Source: Actinomycetes bacterium
GTDB lineage: Bacteria; Actinomycetota; Acidimicrobiia; Acidimicrobiales; Ilumatobacteraceae
Assembly (NCBI GenBank): GCA_025358125.1
Contig: JANYKS010000117.1
Span: forward strand, 1 to 64,000
Direction: 5' to 3'
Length of the DNA: 64,000 nt
A model generated the notes under the pieces. The model was not told the DNA's origin, did no database searches, and saw only the letters and a list, made by a program, of their open reading frames with translations. Of this stretch, positions 16,411 to 23,989 are shown in pieces (position 1 is the stretch's first letter; every line of letters begins with the position of its first letter). A program made the position numbers and the translations under genes.

Positions 16411-19119
16411 TCATCGTCGGCCCGGCTGAGGATGCTGCCCGCGTTGTCGCCGACGCGGCCTTTCACCATGCCACAGCTGGCTGTCACATCGGAAGAGCCG
16501 CCCTTCGAACGTGGTGCTGAACGTGGCAGCTCTGCGGAGCCGCGACATCCAATCCTGATCCGAGTCGCGAGCTTCGCCTTCGCGGTGGTGGCGCATGACG
16601 GCGAACTCATCGCCGCTGATCCGGGTGAGCAGATCACCGGGCTCGCAGCCGGCAGCAAGGCGTTGCCCGAAACGCGTGAGCACATGGTCGCCCGCCCGGT
16701 GTCCGTGATTGTCGTTGATGACCTTCAGCCGATCGAGATCGATGAACGCGAGGGTCACTCCCGTCGGGTCGTCGGATAGTGCGCGATCGAGGTGGGGAAG
16801 GAGCGCATGACGGTTTCCGAGACCCGTGAGTTGATCGTGCACCGCTTGGTGGCGGAGCAGGGATTCGGTCTCGCGCCGGCCGGTGATGTCTTGCATCGCG
16901 ACCATCGCGCCGATTGGGGTGCCTGCGGCATCTTTGAGCTGCTGCCCATTGCACCGGACCAGCCGCCTCGGTCGTCCGGGCGGAGCAATGACCATCTCGG
17001 CATCCACGACTCGCTCGCCGTGCCAAGCTCGCACCAGCGGGATCTGTTCGGTCTCGAGGGGCGTGGATCCGTCACTGGCGAATAGGTCGTAGGTAGCCGC
17101 CCACGCCGCTGTCGTCAGCGCCCGCCCGGGTCGATCGTGCAGGCGTCTGGCGGCAAGGTTGAACACGGTGAGGATGCCGTTCTCATCACACGCGACCACG
17201 GCGTCGGTCAGGTTGTCGAGCGTCGTGTCGATGAACTCGCGTTGGCGCATCAGCCGTTCGTTCGCCTGCTGCTTTTCGGACACGTCGCGAGCGTTGACGA
17301 CGATTGCGTCCAATCCCGGCACGCCGACGAGGGTGTTGGCAACGAGTTCTACGTGGCACCACGATCCGTCGGCTCTGGCAACGCGTAGAAGGTGCGGCAG
17401 GTCGGCGCCGCTGACGGCAGCCGCATCGACGAGAGCTCTGGATGCATCAGCAAGGTCGTCTGGGTGGATGAGATCCAGCCCACTTCTGCCTACCCATTCC
17501 GACGGCTCGAAACCGAGCATCGTTCGAGTCGCTGAGTTTGCGTAGAGAATTGTGGTGTCAGTGCCCAGCATCAGTACCAGATCGGAGGTCCACTCGACCA
17601 GCGCCGTGCCCAGTTGGACGTCGACGCCCTGATTCGATGGCTGCGGGCGGATGCGGATCAGGTCGTTGAGTTCTGCTGCGCGCCGGCGCAGATCGAGCAG
17701 CGCAGCGGCCTGGGCGGCAAGCATCTTCAACAGCCCGACCTGCTCGTCGGTGAAGGTGCGCCGTCCGGTGTCGAGCACACACAGGGTTCCCAACGGCAAC
17801 TCTTCACGGCTGAGGATGGGTATGCCAGCGTACGACCGGATGTTCGGAGCTCCCGTGACGAGAGGGTTGCTCGCGAATCGAACGTCGAGCGCGGTGTCGG
17901 GCACGATGAACGGCTGGTGCGGTTCGGCGATCGCATGTGCGCAGAAGGCGATGTTGCGTGGCGTCTCCGTAACGTCGATGCCGACGCGTGCCTTGAACCA
18001 CTGCCGGTCGGCATCGACAAGCGAGATCAACGCCATTGGTGTCGACAGCAATTGAGATGCGAGTTGCACGAGCGAATCGAATGCCTCGTCCGTGGAGGTG
18101 TCGAGGATCTTGCATGCTTCGAGCGCGGCGAGTCGCATCGCTTCGTTGGCAGCAGGCGGCGGCCCCGACGTTGCCGGCGCTGAAGTTGTCGCTGCTCCGC
18201 GCGGCTGGCCGTATGCAGCGATGAGCGCGTCGTACGGGAGCGCCCGGCTGAACAACCACCCCTGAGCGAGGCGGCAGTTGAGAGCGAGCAGCTGCGCTCG
18301 TTGCGACTCGGTTTCCACACCCTCTGCCACGACCTGCACGCCGAGTTCGCGACCCAGGTTGATCACCGTTCGCACGATCGCCGTGTCGTTCGCGTCGACA
18401 CCCAGGCCCCAGACGAAGCCGGTGTCGATCTTCAGCGCATCCACCGGTAGTCGCGTGAGGTACTGGAACGCTACGTAACCGGTGCCGAAGTCGTCGATGA
18501 CGAGATGCGCCCCGAGGTCGTGTAACTGGTGCAGGGGCAACAACGCTTGGTCGTCGATGAGCGCGCTCTCGGTGACCTCGATCCACAGACGGTCGGGAGC
18601 GAACCCGGACTGGCTCAGCACGCTCGCTACCCGTTGTGCGACCTCTGGGTCACGCAACTGCACGACGGAGAGGTTGACGCTGAGATCGACGTCGATCCCC
18701 TCGGCACGTAGTGACATCGCGTCGGTGCACGCTTTTTCGAGGATCCACTCACCGAGTTCGTCGATGATGCCCGACCGCTCGGCCAGCGGGATGAACTGGC
18801 CGGGGGAAACGGCGCCGCGTTGGGGATGGTCCCAACGCGCGAGCGCTTCGAGTTTGCGAAGCCGCCCCGAGCTGAGCTCGACAATCGGTTGGTACGCCAC
18901 GTGGATCGCTCCCGAGGCAAGCGCCTCGCGTACTTCCGCGACGAAGATCGCGTCATCGTGCCAGCCGCCAGATTCAGTGTCGGGCTCGTAGAAGCAGAGT
19001 CGCCGACCACCCTTGGCCTCGGCTTCGCGCAGCGCACGCTCAGCTTGTTCGAACAGTCGGTCGGCTCGGTGGGCATTCGAATTCCAGGCCGCGCCCAATC
19101 TGGCCGAGATCGACAGCAA
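16411..19119 (-). CDS. C-terminal part: EAL phosphodiesterase, GAF, PAS-PAS, GGDEF
   Basis: Largest piece of the composite gene (902 codons from a TTG, which is probably not a real start). The EAL domain keeps its catalytic motifs EALARW, NLSVVQL, EVTESAL, DDFGTGY, KIDTGFV and EGVETE, so it should hydrolyse c-di-GMP. A GAF domain (LASQLLSTPMALISLVD), two PAS domains and a second GGDEF (HDQLTGLGNR, AFIDLDRLKVIND, SGDEF) follow. After GRLFR this frame leaves the family; the last ~40 residues lie in a third frame ending at 16368. Confidence 0.7.
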   Translation of the reverse strand: MLSISARLGAAWNSNAHRADRLFEQAERALREAEAKGGRRLCFYEPDTESGGWHDDAIFVAEVREALASGAIHVAYQPIVELSSGRLRKLEALARWDHPQRGAVSPGQFIPLAERSGIIDELGEWILEKACTDAMSLRAEGIDVDLSVNLSVVQLRDPEVAQRVASVLSQSGFAPDRLWIEVTESALIDDQALLPLHQLHDLGAHLVIDDFGTGYVAFQYLTRLPVDALKIDTGFVWGLGVDANDTAIVRTVINLGRELGVQVVAEGVETESQRAQLLALNCRLAQGWLFSRALPYDALIAAYGQPRGAATTSAPATSGPPPAANEAMRLAALEACKILDTSTDEAFDSLVQLASQLLSTPMALISLVDADRQWFKARVGIDVTETPRNIAFCAHAIAEPHQPFIVPDTALDVRFASNPLVTGAPNIRSYAGIPILSREELPLGTLCVLDTGRRTFTDEQVGLLKMLAAQAAALLDLRRRAAELNDLIRIRPQPSNQGVDVQLGTALVEWTSDLVLMLGTDTTILYANSATRTMLGFEPSEWVGRSGLDLIHPDDLADASRALVDAAAVSGADLPHLLRVARADGSWCHVELVANTLVGVPGLDAIVVNARDVSEKQQANERLMRQREFIDTTLDNLTDAVVACDENGILTVFNLAARRLHDRPGRALTTAAWAATYDLFASDGSTPLETEQIPLVRAWHGERVVDAEMVIAPPGRPRRLVRCNGQQLKDAAGTPIGAMVAMQDITGRRETESLLRHQAVHDQLTGLGNRHALLPHLDRALSDDPTGVTLAFIDLDRLKVINDNHGHRAGDHVLTRFGQRLAAGCEPGDLLTRISGDEFAVMRHHREGEARDSDQDWMSRLRRAATFSTTFEGRLFRCDSQLWHGERPRRRQRGQHPQPGRR

Positions 19120-20584
19120 CGAGCCGTCCTACCTGGAGGGGTTCGGCGATCAGGCGCTCGAGCCGACCGGCCAGAGCGCGGGCCTCCTCGCTGCTCTCGA
19201 CCACCCCATACACGCCGAATCGATCCCCGCTGAGACGGACGACGAAATCGTCGGCTCGAACTGAAGCGGACGAACGTGCCGCAAATCCGATCAGGACTTC
19301 GTCGCCGGCAGCGGAACCGAGGCGGGCGTTGAGTTGGCTGAAATGATCGATGTCGACCAGGACCATGACCGATGATTCGTCGGCCCTCGCCGTTTCGAAC
19401 GCGGCGAGCAGGCTGGCGCGCCCGGCCAGACCGGTGAGTTCGTCGTAGGCGTCGGACTCGGCGAGCTTGAGAATCGGGCGGTTGACGGCCACCAGACCCG
19501 CCACCCCACCGTCATGGTCGCGCAGAATCGTCGTCAACGACTCCACCGTCAGAGTGTGGCCGTCTCGGTGCTTCTGGCGCACGGTGCCGCGCCAGACGTC
19601 GGAGCTGGACAGCTCGTCAATCGTCTCGCCGGGGGCCGTGCGCAGGTCGAGTGTGCCAAGCACATCATCGACGCGCCGACCGAGGACCTCGTGGACGGAC
19701 CACCCGTACATAGCACTCGCGGACGCATTCCAACTCGATATCCGAAAACTCTCGTCGGTGGAGATGACGGCTTCGCTGACGGCGTTCTCGAGCTGGACGC
19801 GCACGGCCTCGGAATGACGGCTCAGATGTTCCAAGCGCACGTCGTGCAAGACCGCCTGGACTGCGTTCTGCCCCGCCCACGACACCAACGCGAACGACGC
19901 GTCGACCGGCACCACATACCCCGTGAGCCGACGCAGCCTCATCGTGACGCTGTGCTCACTCAGCGGTTGTTCGCGAAGTTTGCGACGGACTGCTCTCAGG
20001 ACTGGCGCGTCCTCGGCGCTGATGAACGACGCGATCGGCACCCCGACGAGATCGACATGATTCTTGAGCCCAACCAACTGTGCCGCCGCTTCATTGACGA
20101 ACAGGATGCGAGTGCCGTCGTGGACCACCACCCCATCGGAGGCTCCACGAACGAGCGCGGCATAGCGATGTTCGGCTGCCGCGAGGTTGACGCCCTGATC
20201 GGCGCGCACGCCGACAGCCAGCAGCCGGACGAAGGCCAGGACCTGGCCGCCGGTCTCGACGTAGCGCACACTTCGCAGCTCGAACTCATTGATCGAGCCT
20301 TGGGCACGAGCGATGCGGACTCGCAGGTCGTCGAAGCGCCGATCCGCTGTCTGCGCCCCCGAGAACAGATGTCTCAATGGCGTACTCGACGAACTCTCCA
20401 ACACATCGAGGATCGACAGGCCCACGAGCTCGTGCGCTGCGAAACCGAGGTGCTCGACGGAGCTGGCACTGGCCCACATGATGCGTTGATCTTGAGTGCG
20501 CACCGGCAAACACGGTGCGGAGGCGAGCGGGAACACAAGCGACGTATCTCCCGGGCCTCCGTCGTCTCTTTGTGACCGCGTCAT
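19040..20584 (-). CDS. N-terminal part: PAS repeats and degenerate GGDEF
   Basis: ATG 20584 (MTRSQRDDGG) is preferred because longer starts would overlap the divergent lanthipeptide precursor. Two or three PAS-like domains (AALVRGASDGVVVHDG; VSEAVISTDESFRISSWN) lead into a GGDEF domain: YDELTGLAGRASLLAAFE, VDIDHFSQLN and SGDRF at the active site, where the acidic residue that follows Gly-Asp is replaced by Arg, so cyclase activity is unlikely. The true domain continues in the next frame after about 19128. Confidence 0.6.
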   Translation of the reverse strand: MTRSQRDDGGPGDTSLVFPLASAPCLPVRTQDQRIMWASASSVEHLGFAAHELVGLSILDVLESSSSTPLRHLFSGAQTADRRFDDLRVRIARAQGSINEFELRSVRYVETGGQVLAFVRLLAVGVRADQGVNLAAAEHRYAALVRGASDGVVVHDGTRILFVNEAAAQLVGLKNHVDLVGVPIASFISAEDAPVLRAVRRKLREQPLSEHSVTMRLRRLTGYVVPVDASFALVSWAGQNAVQAVLHDVRLEHLSRHSEAVRVQLENAVSEAVISTDESFRISSWNASASAMYGWSVHEVLGRRVDDVLGTLDLRTAPGETIDELSSSDVWRGTVRQKHRDGHTLTVESLTTILRDHDGGVAGLVAVNRPILKLAESDAYDELTGLAGRASLLAAFETARADESSVMVLVDIDHFSQLNARLGSAAGDEVLIGFAARSSASVRADDFVVRLSGDRFGVYGVVESSEEARALAGRLERLIAEPLQVGRLVAVDLGQIGRGLEFECPPSRPTVRTS

Positions 20585-20645
20585 CCGGCGGCAAGGCAGC
20601 ACAGCTGCCACCGATCCAACGAAACCAACAAGGAGAGTCACCGAA

Positions 20646-20849
20646 ATGATTGACACCATCAAAGTCTGGAAGGACACCAAGTACCGCAGCGGTCTCACAG
20701 CAGCACAACTCGCCGGCGTGCCGGCCAACCCTGCAGGTCGGATCGAGCTGACCGACACCGAACTCGACAGCGTCAACGGCGGACGGATGTCAGACATGAC
20801 ATCGCTGCTGCGGACGTGCACGTCCGGCCCGGACTCCTGCTGCTGCTGA
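20646..20849 (+). CDS. lanA: Class II lanthipeptide precursor (mersacidin/lichenicidin-type leader)
   Basis: 67 residues from ATG 20646, with AAGGAGAG upstream. The leader (KVWKDTKYRSGLTAAQLAG, VPANPAGRIEL, TELDSVNGG) is the mersacidin/lichenicidin-family type 2 leader and ends in Gly45-Gly46, the C39 peptidase cut site. The 21-residue core (47-67) has Ser49, Thr52, Ser53, Thr57, Thr59, Ser60 and Ser64 and four cysteines, Cys58 and the terminal Cys65-Cys66-Cys67. LanM and the exporter follow. The mature peptide could carry up to four thioether rings; ring pattern and activity are unknown. Confidence 0.9.
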   Translation: MIDTIKVWKDTKYRSGLTAAQLAGVPANPAGRIELTDTELDSVNGGRMSDMTSLLRTCTSGPDSCCC

Positions 20850-20900
20850 GAGGACGGGGGGTTCGAGGGACGCCGAATGCGACCTCGAACCCTCGTCTCC
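20850..20900 (+). terminator. Hairpin between precursor and LanM (probable attenuator)
   Basis: Starts just after the precursor stop. GGGTTCGAGG (20859-20868) pairs perfectly with CCTCGAACCC (20883-20892) across a 14-base loop, and the stem can be extended outward with a bulge to about 20850/20900. No T-run follows. Such a hairpin between a RiPP precursor and its synthetase usually lowers read-through so that precursor mRNA exceeds enzyme mRNA. Confidence 0.6.
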
Positions 20901-20932
20901 GCTCGACCCTCTTCCGGAAAGCCAAACACACC

Positions 20933-23818
20933 ATGCCCACTGCTCAGCGCTCGGATCAATCACAACTCACCGGATTCCTGACGCTCGTTTGCGGTCTCAT
21001 CGATTCTTCACGCGCCGAGCTGCGTGCCAACCTCGCCGGGCTGCTGACGGCCGCCGCTCCCTGCTGCTCGTTCGACCCTCAGCAGGTCGAAGCCGCGCTC
21101 TACGCACCGCTGCCAGATCGCCTGATCCGGATGCTGAGCCGCACCCTCGTGCTCGAAATGCAGGTCGCCGATCTTCGCGGGACGCTCATCGGCGAGACAC
21201 CCGAGGAGCGATTTGCCGACTTCATCGAACGGTTGGCGACTCCGCAGGTTGCCGCCGAGATCCTTCACGAATACTCCGTACTGTCGGATCTGCTCGTCAC
21301 GACTCTCGAACTATGGGTGACGGCATCGATATCGTTCGTTCGCGATTTCTGTTGCGACTATCTCGATCTCGAAGCCCAATTTGGTGGTGACGACGGGCTC
21401 GGCAACTTGATCGACGTGGTCGGCGGAGTGGGCGACCTGCACCGTGGTGGCCGGACGGTCGTTGTCGCCGAATTCGACAGCGGAATCCGTCTCGTCTACA
21501 AGCCTCGGTCGCTCACCGCAGACGCTCACGTGCAGCAGTTGCTCGCCTGGCTGAACGAGCACGGCAGCCACGCCCCGTTGCGGACGATCACCGTGCTCGA
21601 CAAGACCGACCACGGTTGGGTCGAATTCGTCGAGGCAGCACCGAGCAGCACCCTCGCCGAAGCGCATCTCTACTATCAACGCCTGGGCGGGCTGCTGGCA
21701 GTTGCCTATGTGATCAACGCCATCGACCTCCATTTCGAGAACCTCGTCGCCAGCGGTGCGTACCCCGTTCTGGTCGACCTCGAGACCTTGTTTCATCCGC
21801 GGCTCGTCCAACTCGACGAGACCAATGCGTGGGAACGGGCCCTCGGAATGCTCAGTCGATCGGTGATGGCATCGGGCCTGCTCCCGCAACGGCTCTACGG
21901 CGGGGCGACCGACACCGGGATGGACGTCAGCGGCATCGGTGTCACCGGAGTGCAGCACACGCCGTTCGTGGTGCCGCGCTGGACCAATCGAGGATCGACC
22001 GAAATGAGAATGACGCGCGTGCACGCCGAATTCACGGTCCAACACAATCGGACCGAGGTCGACGGTGTCCCGACCGACCCGCTCTGCTTCAGCGGCGATC
22101 TCGTGGCCGGCTTCGAGTCCATCTACCGACTGTTGTGGGCGCAACGCGATCAGCTACTGATGCCGGATGGCCCGATCTGGCAATTTGCCGAGGACGAAGT
22201 TCGGGTGCTGCTGCGTCCGACGCGCAGCTACTTCCGGCTCTTGGACGAGAGCTATCATCCCGATGTGTTGCGCGACGTCGCCGACCGCGATGCGCTGTTC
22301 GACACACTGAGCAACGCTGTCGAGGTCGCACCGGCGCTGGCCCGCACGATCGATGCGGAACGCCAAGAACTTTGGCGCGGGGACATCCCGCTGTTCACCA
22401 CCACGCCGTCAACGGTCGACTTGTTCAGCTCGACGGGTACACGGATCGCGGGGGTTCTCGACGAGCCCGGCCTTGCCTTCACCCGACGTCGCCTGCTCGG
22501 TCTCGGGGAAGCAGATCTCCAACAGCAGCGATGGCTGATCCAGGCATCGCTGTCGACGCTGGCTTCCCCCTATCGGCCGAGCGGCGCCGCCGATCGTTCC
22601 GGTCGCAATGCTGCGCCGGCGACACCGGAGAGGCTTGTCGCAGCCGCTTCGGCAATCGCCGATCGACTCATCGAAAGCAGGATCGACGGCGACAACGACG
22701 TCGCCTGGCTCGGTCTGAGCTCGCTCGGTGATGACGGCGCCCGCCTCGAACCGCTCGGCATCGACCTGTACGACGGCCTCCCCGGTGTTGCACTGTTTCT
22801 CGCTCATCTCGGGGCGATTACTGGTCGGGCGGACGCGACCCGACTTGCACGGAAAACCATCGCATCCGTGCTGCGCCGCGTCGCTGCTGGTGAGACGCTG
22901 CCATTTGTCGGCGCGTTCACCGGTGCCGGAGGGATCGTCTACACCTACGCCCATCTCGGACGACTGTGGCAGGACACACTGCTGATCGACGCAGCACACT
23001 CCATCGCAGCGGGCTTCGACGATCTGGTTGCTGACGATGTCGCCTTCGACGTCGTCGGCGGCGCCGCCGGAGGCATTCTCGGGTTGGCATCGCTGTGGCG
23101 GATTCGTCCTCACGAGACAACTCGGCGGGCGGCGATCAGCTGCGGTGATCGTCTTCTGGCTTCCTCGCAACAGCAGCGGCCGGGGTGGGCCTGGCCGTCG
23201 CCGATCCCCGGAGGCGAACCGCTGACGGGGCTGTCGCACGGGGCAGCCGGGATCGCCAGCGCCCTCATCGAGTTGACCGCCATGACCGGCGAGGACCGTT
23301 TTGCCGATGCCGCGGCGAAGGCGATCGAGTACGAGCGCTCGCTGTTCGTTCCGTCCATCGGCAACTGGGCGGATCTACGGTTCAACGCTGCGGAGCCGGC
23401 CATCTGCCAGACCTCGTGGTGCCACGGCGCTCCTGGCATCGGGCTCGCCCGCCTTCGTTCGCTGTCGAACGATCCGCCCGCCGAGATCCTTGTGGAGATC
23501 AATGCTGCGGTCGAGACCACCTTGCGGCGCGGGTTGGCGGAAAACCATTGCCTGTGCCACGGCAGCTTGGGCAACATCGAACTCCTGCTGCAAACAGGGT
23601 CGCCTGAGCTCGATCGGTGGAGCGCGGCCGTGCTCGATGATGTCGAACGAAACGGACCACGTTGTGCCACCAAGCTCGGTATCGAGACACCGGGTCTGAT
23701 GACGGGACTCGCCGGTATCGGGCTGCAGTTGCTGCGGCTGGCCTACCCAGGGCGCGTGCCGTCGGTGCTGGCTCTCGATCCGCCGTTGGCCGCCCGAAAC
23801 GGAGGGGTGCGTCCGTGA
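20933..23818 (+). CDS. lanM: Class II lanthipeptide synthetase LanM
   Basis: 961 residues from ATG 20933; an earlier in-frame start inside the hairpin region is rejected. The N-terminal two-thirds is the DUF4135 dehydratase (VYKPRSLTADAHVQ; DLHFENLVASGAYPVLVDLE), which phosphorylates and eliminates Ser/Thr. The C-terminal LanC-like cyclase has SHGAAGIAS and zinc ligands Cys830 (WCHGAPG), Cys875 and His876 (LCHGSLGN). It should convert the adjacent precursor into a lanthionine peptide. The stop overlaps the start of the next small gene. Confidence 0.95.
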   Translation: MPTAQRSDQSQLTGFLTLVCGLIDSSRAELRANLAGLLTAAAPCCSFDPQQVEAALYAPLPDRLIRMLSRTLVLEMQVADLRGTLIGETPEERFADFIERLATPQVAAEILHEYSVLSDLLVTTLELWVTASISFVRDFCCDYLDLEAQFGGDDGLGNLIDVVGGVGDLHRGGRTVVVAEFDSGIRLVYKPRSLTADAHVQQLLAWLNEHGSHAPLRTITVLDKTDHGWVEFVEAAPSSTLAEAHLYYQRLGGLLAVAYVINAIDLHFENLVASGAYPVLVDLETLFHPRLVQLDETNAWERALGMLSRSVMASGLLPQRLYGGATDTGMDVSGIGVTGVQHTPFVVPRWTNRGSTEMRMTRVHAEFTVQHNRTEVDGVPTDPLCFSGDLVAGFESIYRLLWAQRDQLLMPDGPIWQFAEDEVRVLLRPTRSYFRLLDESYHPDVLRDVADRDALFDTLSNAVEVAPALARTIDAERQELWRGDIPLFTTTPSTVDLFSSTGTRIAGVLDEPGLAFTRRRLLGLGEADLQQQRWLIQASLSTLASPYRPSGAADRSGRNAAPATPERLVAAASAIADRLIESRIDGDNDVAWLGLSSLGDDGARLEPLGIDLYDGLPGVALFLAHLGAITGRADATRLARKTIASVLRRVAAGETLPFVGAFTGAGGIVYTYAHLGRLWQDTLLIDAAHSIAAGFDDLVADDVAFDVVGGAAGGILGLASLWRIRPHETTRRAAISCGDRLLASSQQQRPGWAWPSPIPGGEPLTGLSHGAAGIASALIELTAMTGEDRFADAAAKAIEYERSLFVPSIGNWADLRFNAAEPAICQTSWCHGAPGIGLARLRSLSNDPPAEILVEINAAVETTLRRGLAENHCLCHGSLGNIELLLQTGSPELDRWSAAVLDDVERNGPRCATKLGIETPGLMTGLAGIGLQLLRLAYPGRVPSVLALDPPLAARNGGVRP

Positions 23819-23988
23819 ACGATTTAATCGAGCCACGGCACGCCATCTTTCGCGAGGACGCCCTGAGTCGTCACATGATTCGAGTTGTCGAGCCGACGGT
23901 CGAAGACCTTGATCCACCCCGCTGGCTTCCGCTTCTCTGGCTCCTCGCCATCGCCCTCGGGGGTCTCGCCGCCGCAATCCTGCGCTGA
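23815..23988 (+). CDS. 57-residue single-helix membrane protein, HlyD N-terminus-like stub
   Basis: GTG 23815 overlaps the lanM stop (GTGA). The peptide has a polar N-terminus (PRHAIFREDALSRHMIRVVE) and one membrane helix (WLPLLWLLAIALGGLAAAIL), then ends; the exporter ATG follows one base later. Phe-Arg-x-x-Ala-Leu followed by a Pro-Arg-Trp and a helix resembles the first ~55 residues of HlyD-type adaptors found in peptide export clusters, but the periplasmic part is missing. It may be a reduced adaptor or an immunity peptide. Confidence 0.65.
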   Translation: MNDLIEPRHAIFREDALSRHMIRVVEPTVEDLDPPRWLPLLWLLAIALGGLAAAILR

Positions 23989-23989
23989 C

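Larger units (their letters stand above)
16368..20584 (-). pseudogene. Composite PAS-GGDEF-EAL-GAF-PAS-GGDEF gene with two +1 frameshifts
   Basis: Three overlapping minus-strand frames form one protein of about 1400 residues: repeated PAS, a degenerate GGDEF (RLSGDRFGV), EAL, GAF, two PAS and a second GGDEF (RISGDEFAV). The first break is near 19128: dropping one G on the coding strand turns PLQVGRL into PLQVDGSLLSISARLGAAW. The second is near 16491: dropping one C restores GRLFDVTASCGM and the final GRVGDNAGSILSRADDEMFS. The stop is 16368. It is either a decaying gene or one carrying two sequencing errors. Confidence 0.7.

Noticed and set aside
19514-20575. 353-codon plus-strand frame opposite the PAS/GGDEF gene
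   Set aside because: Shadow of the PAS-GGDEF coding strand; no recognisable domain.
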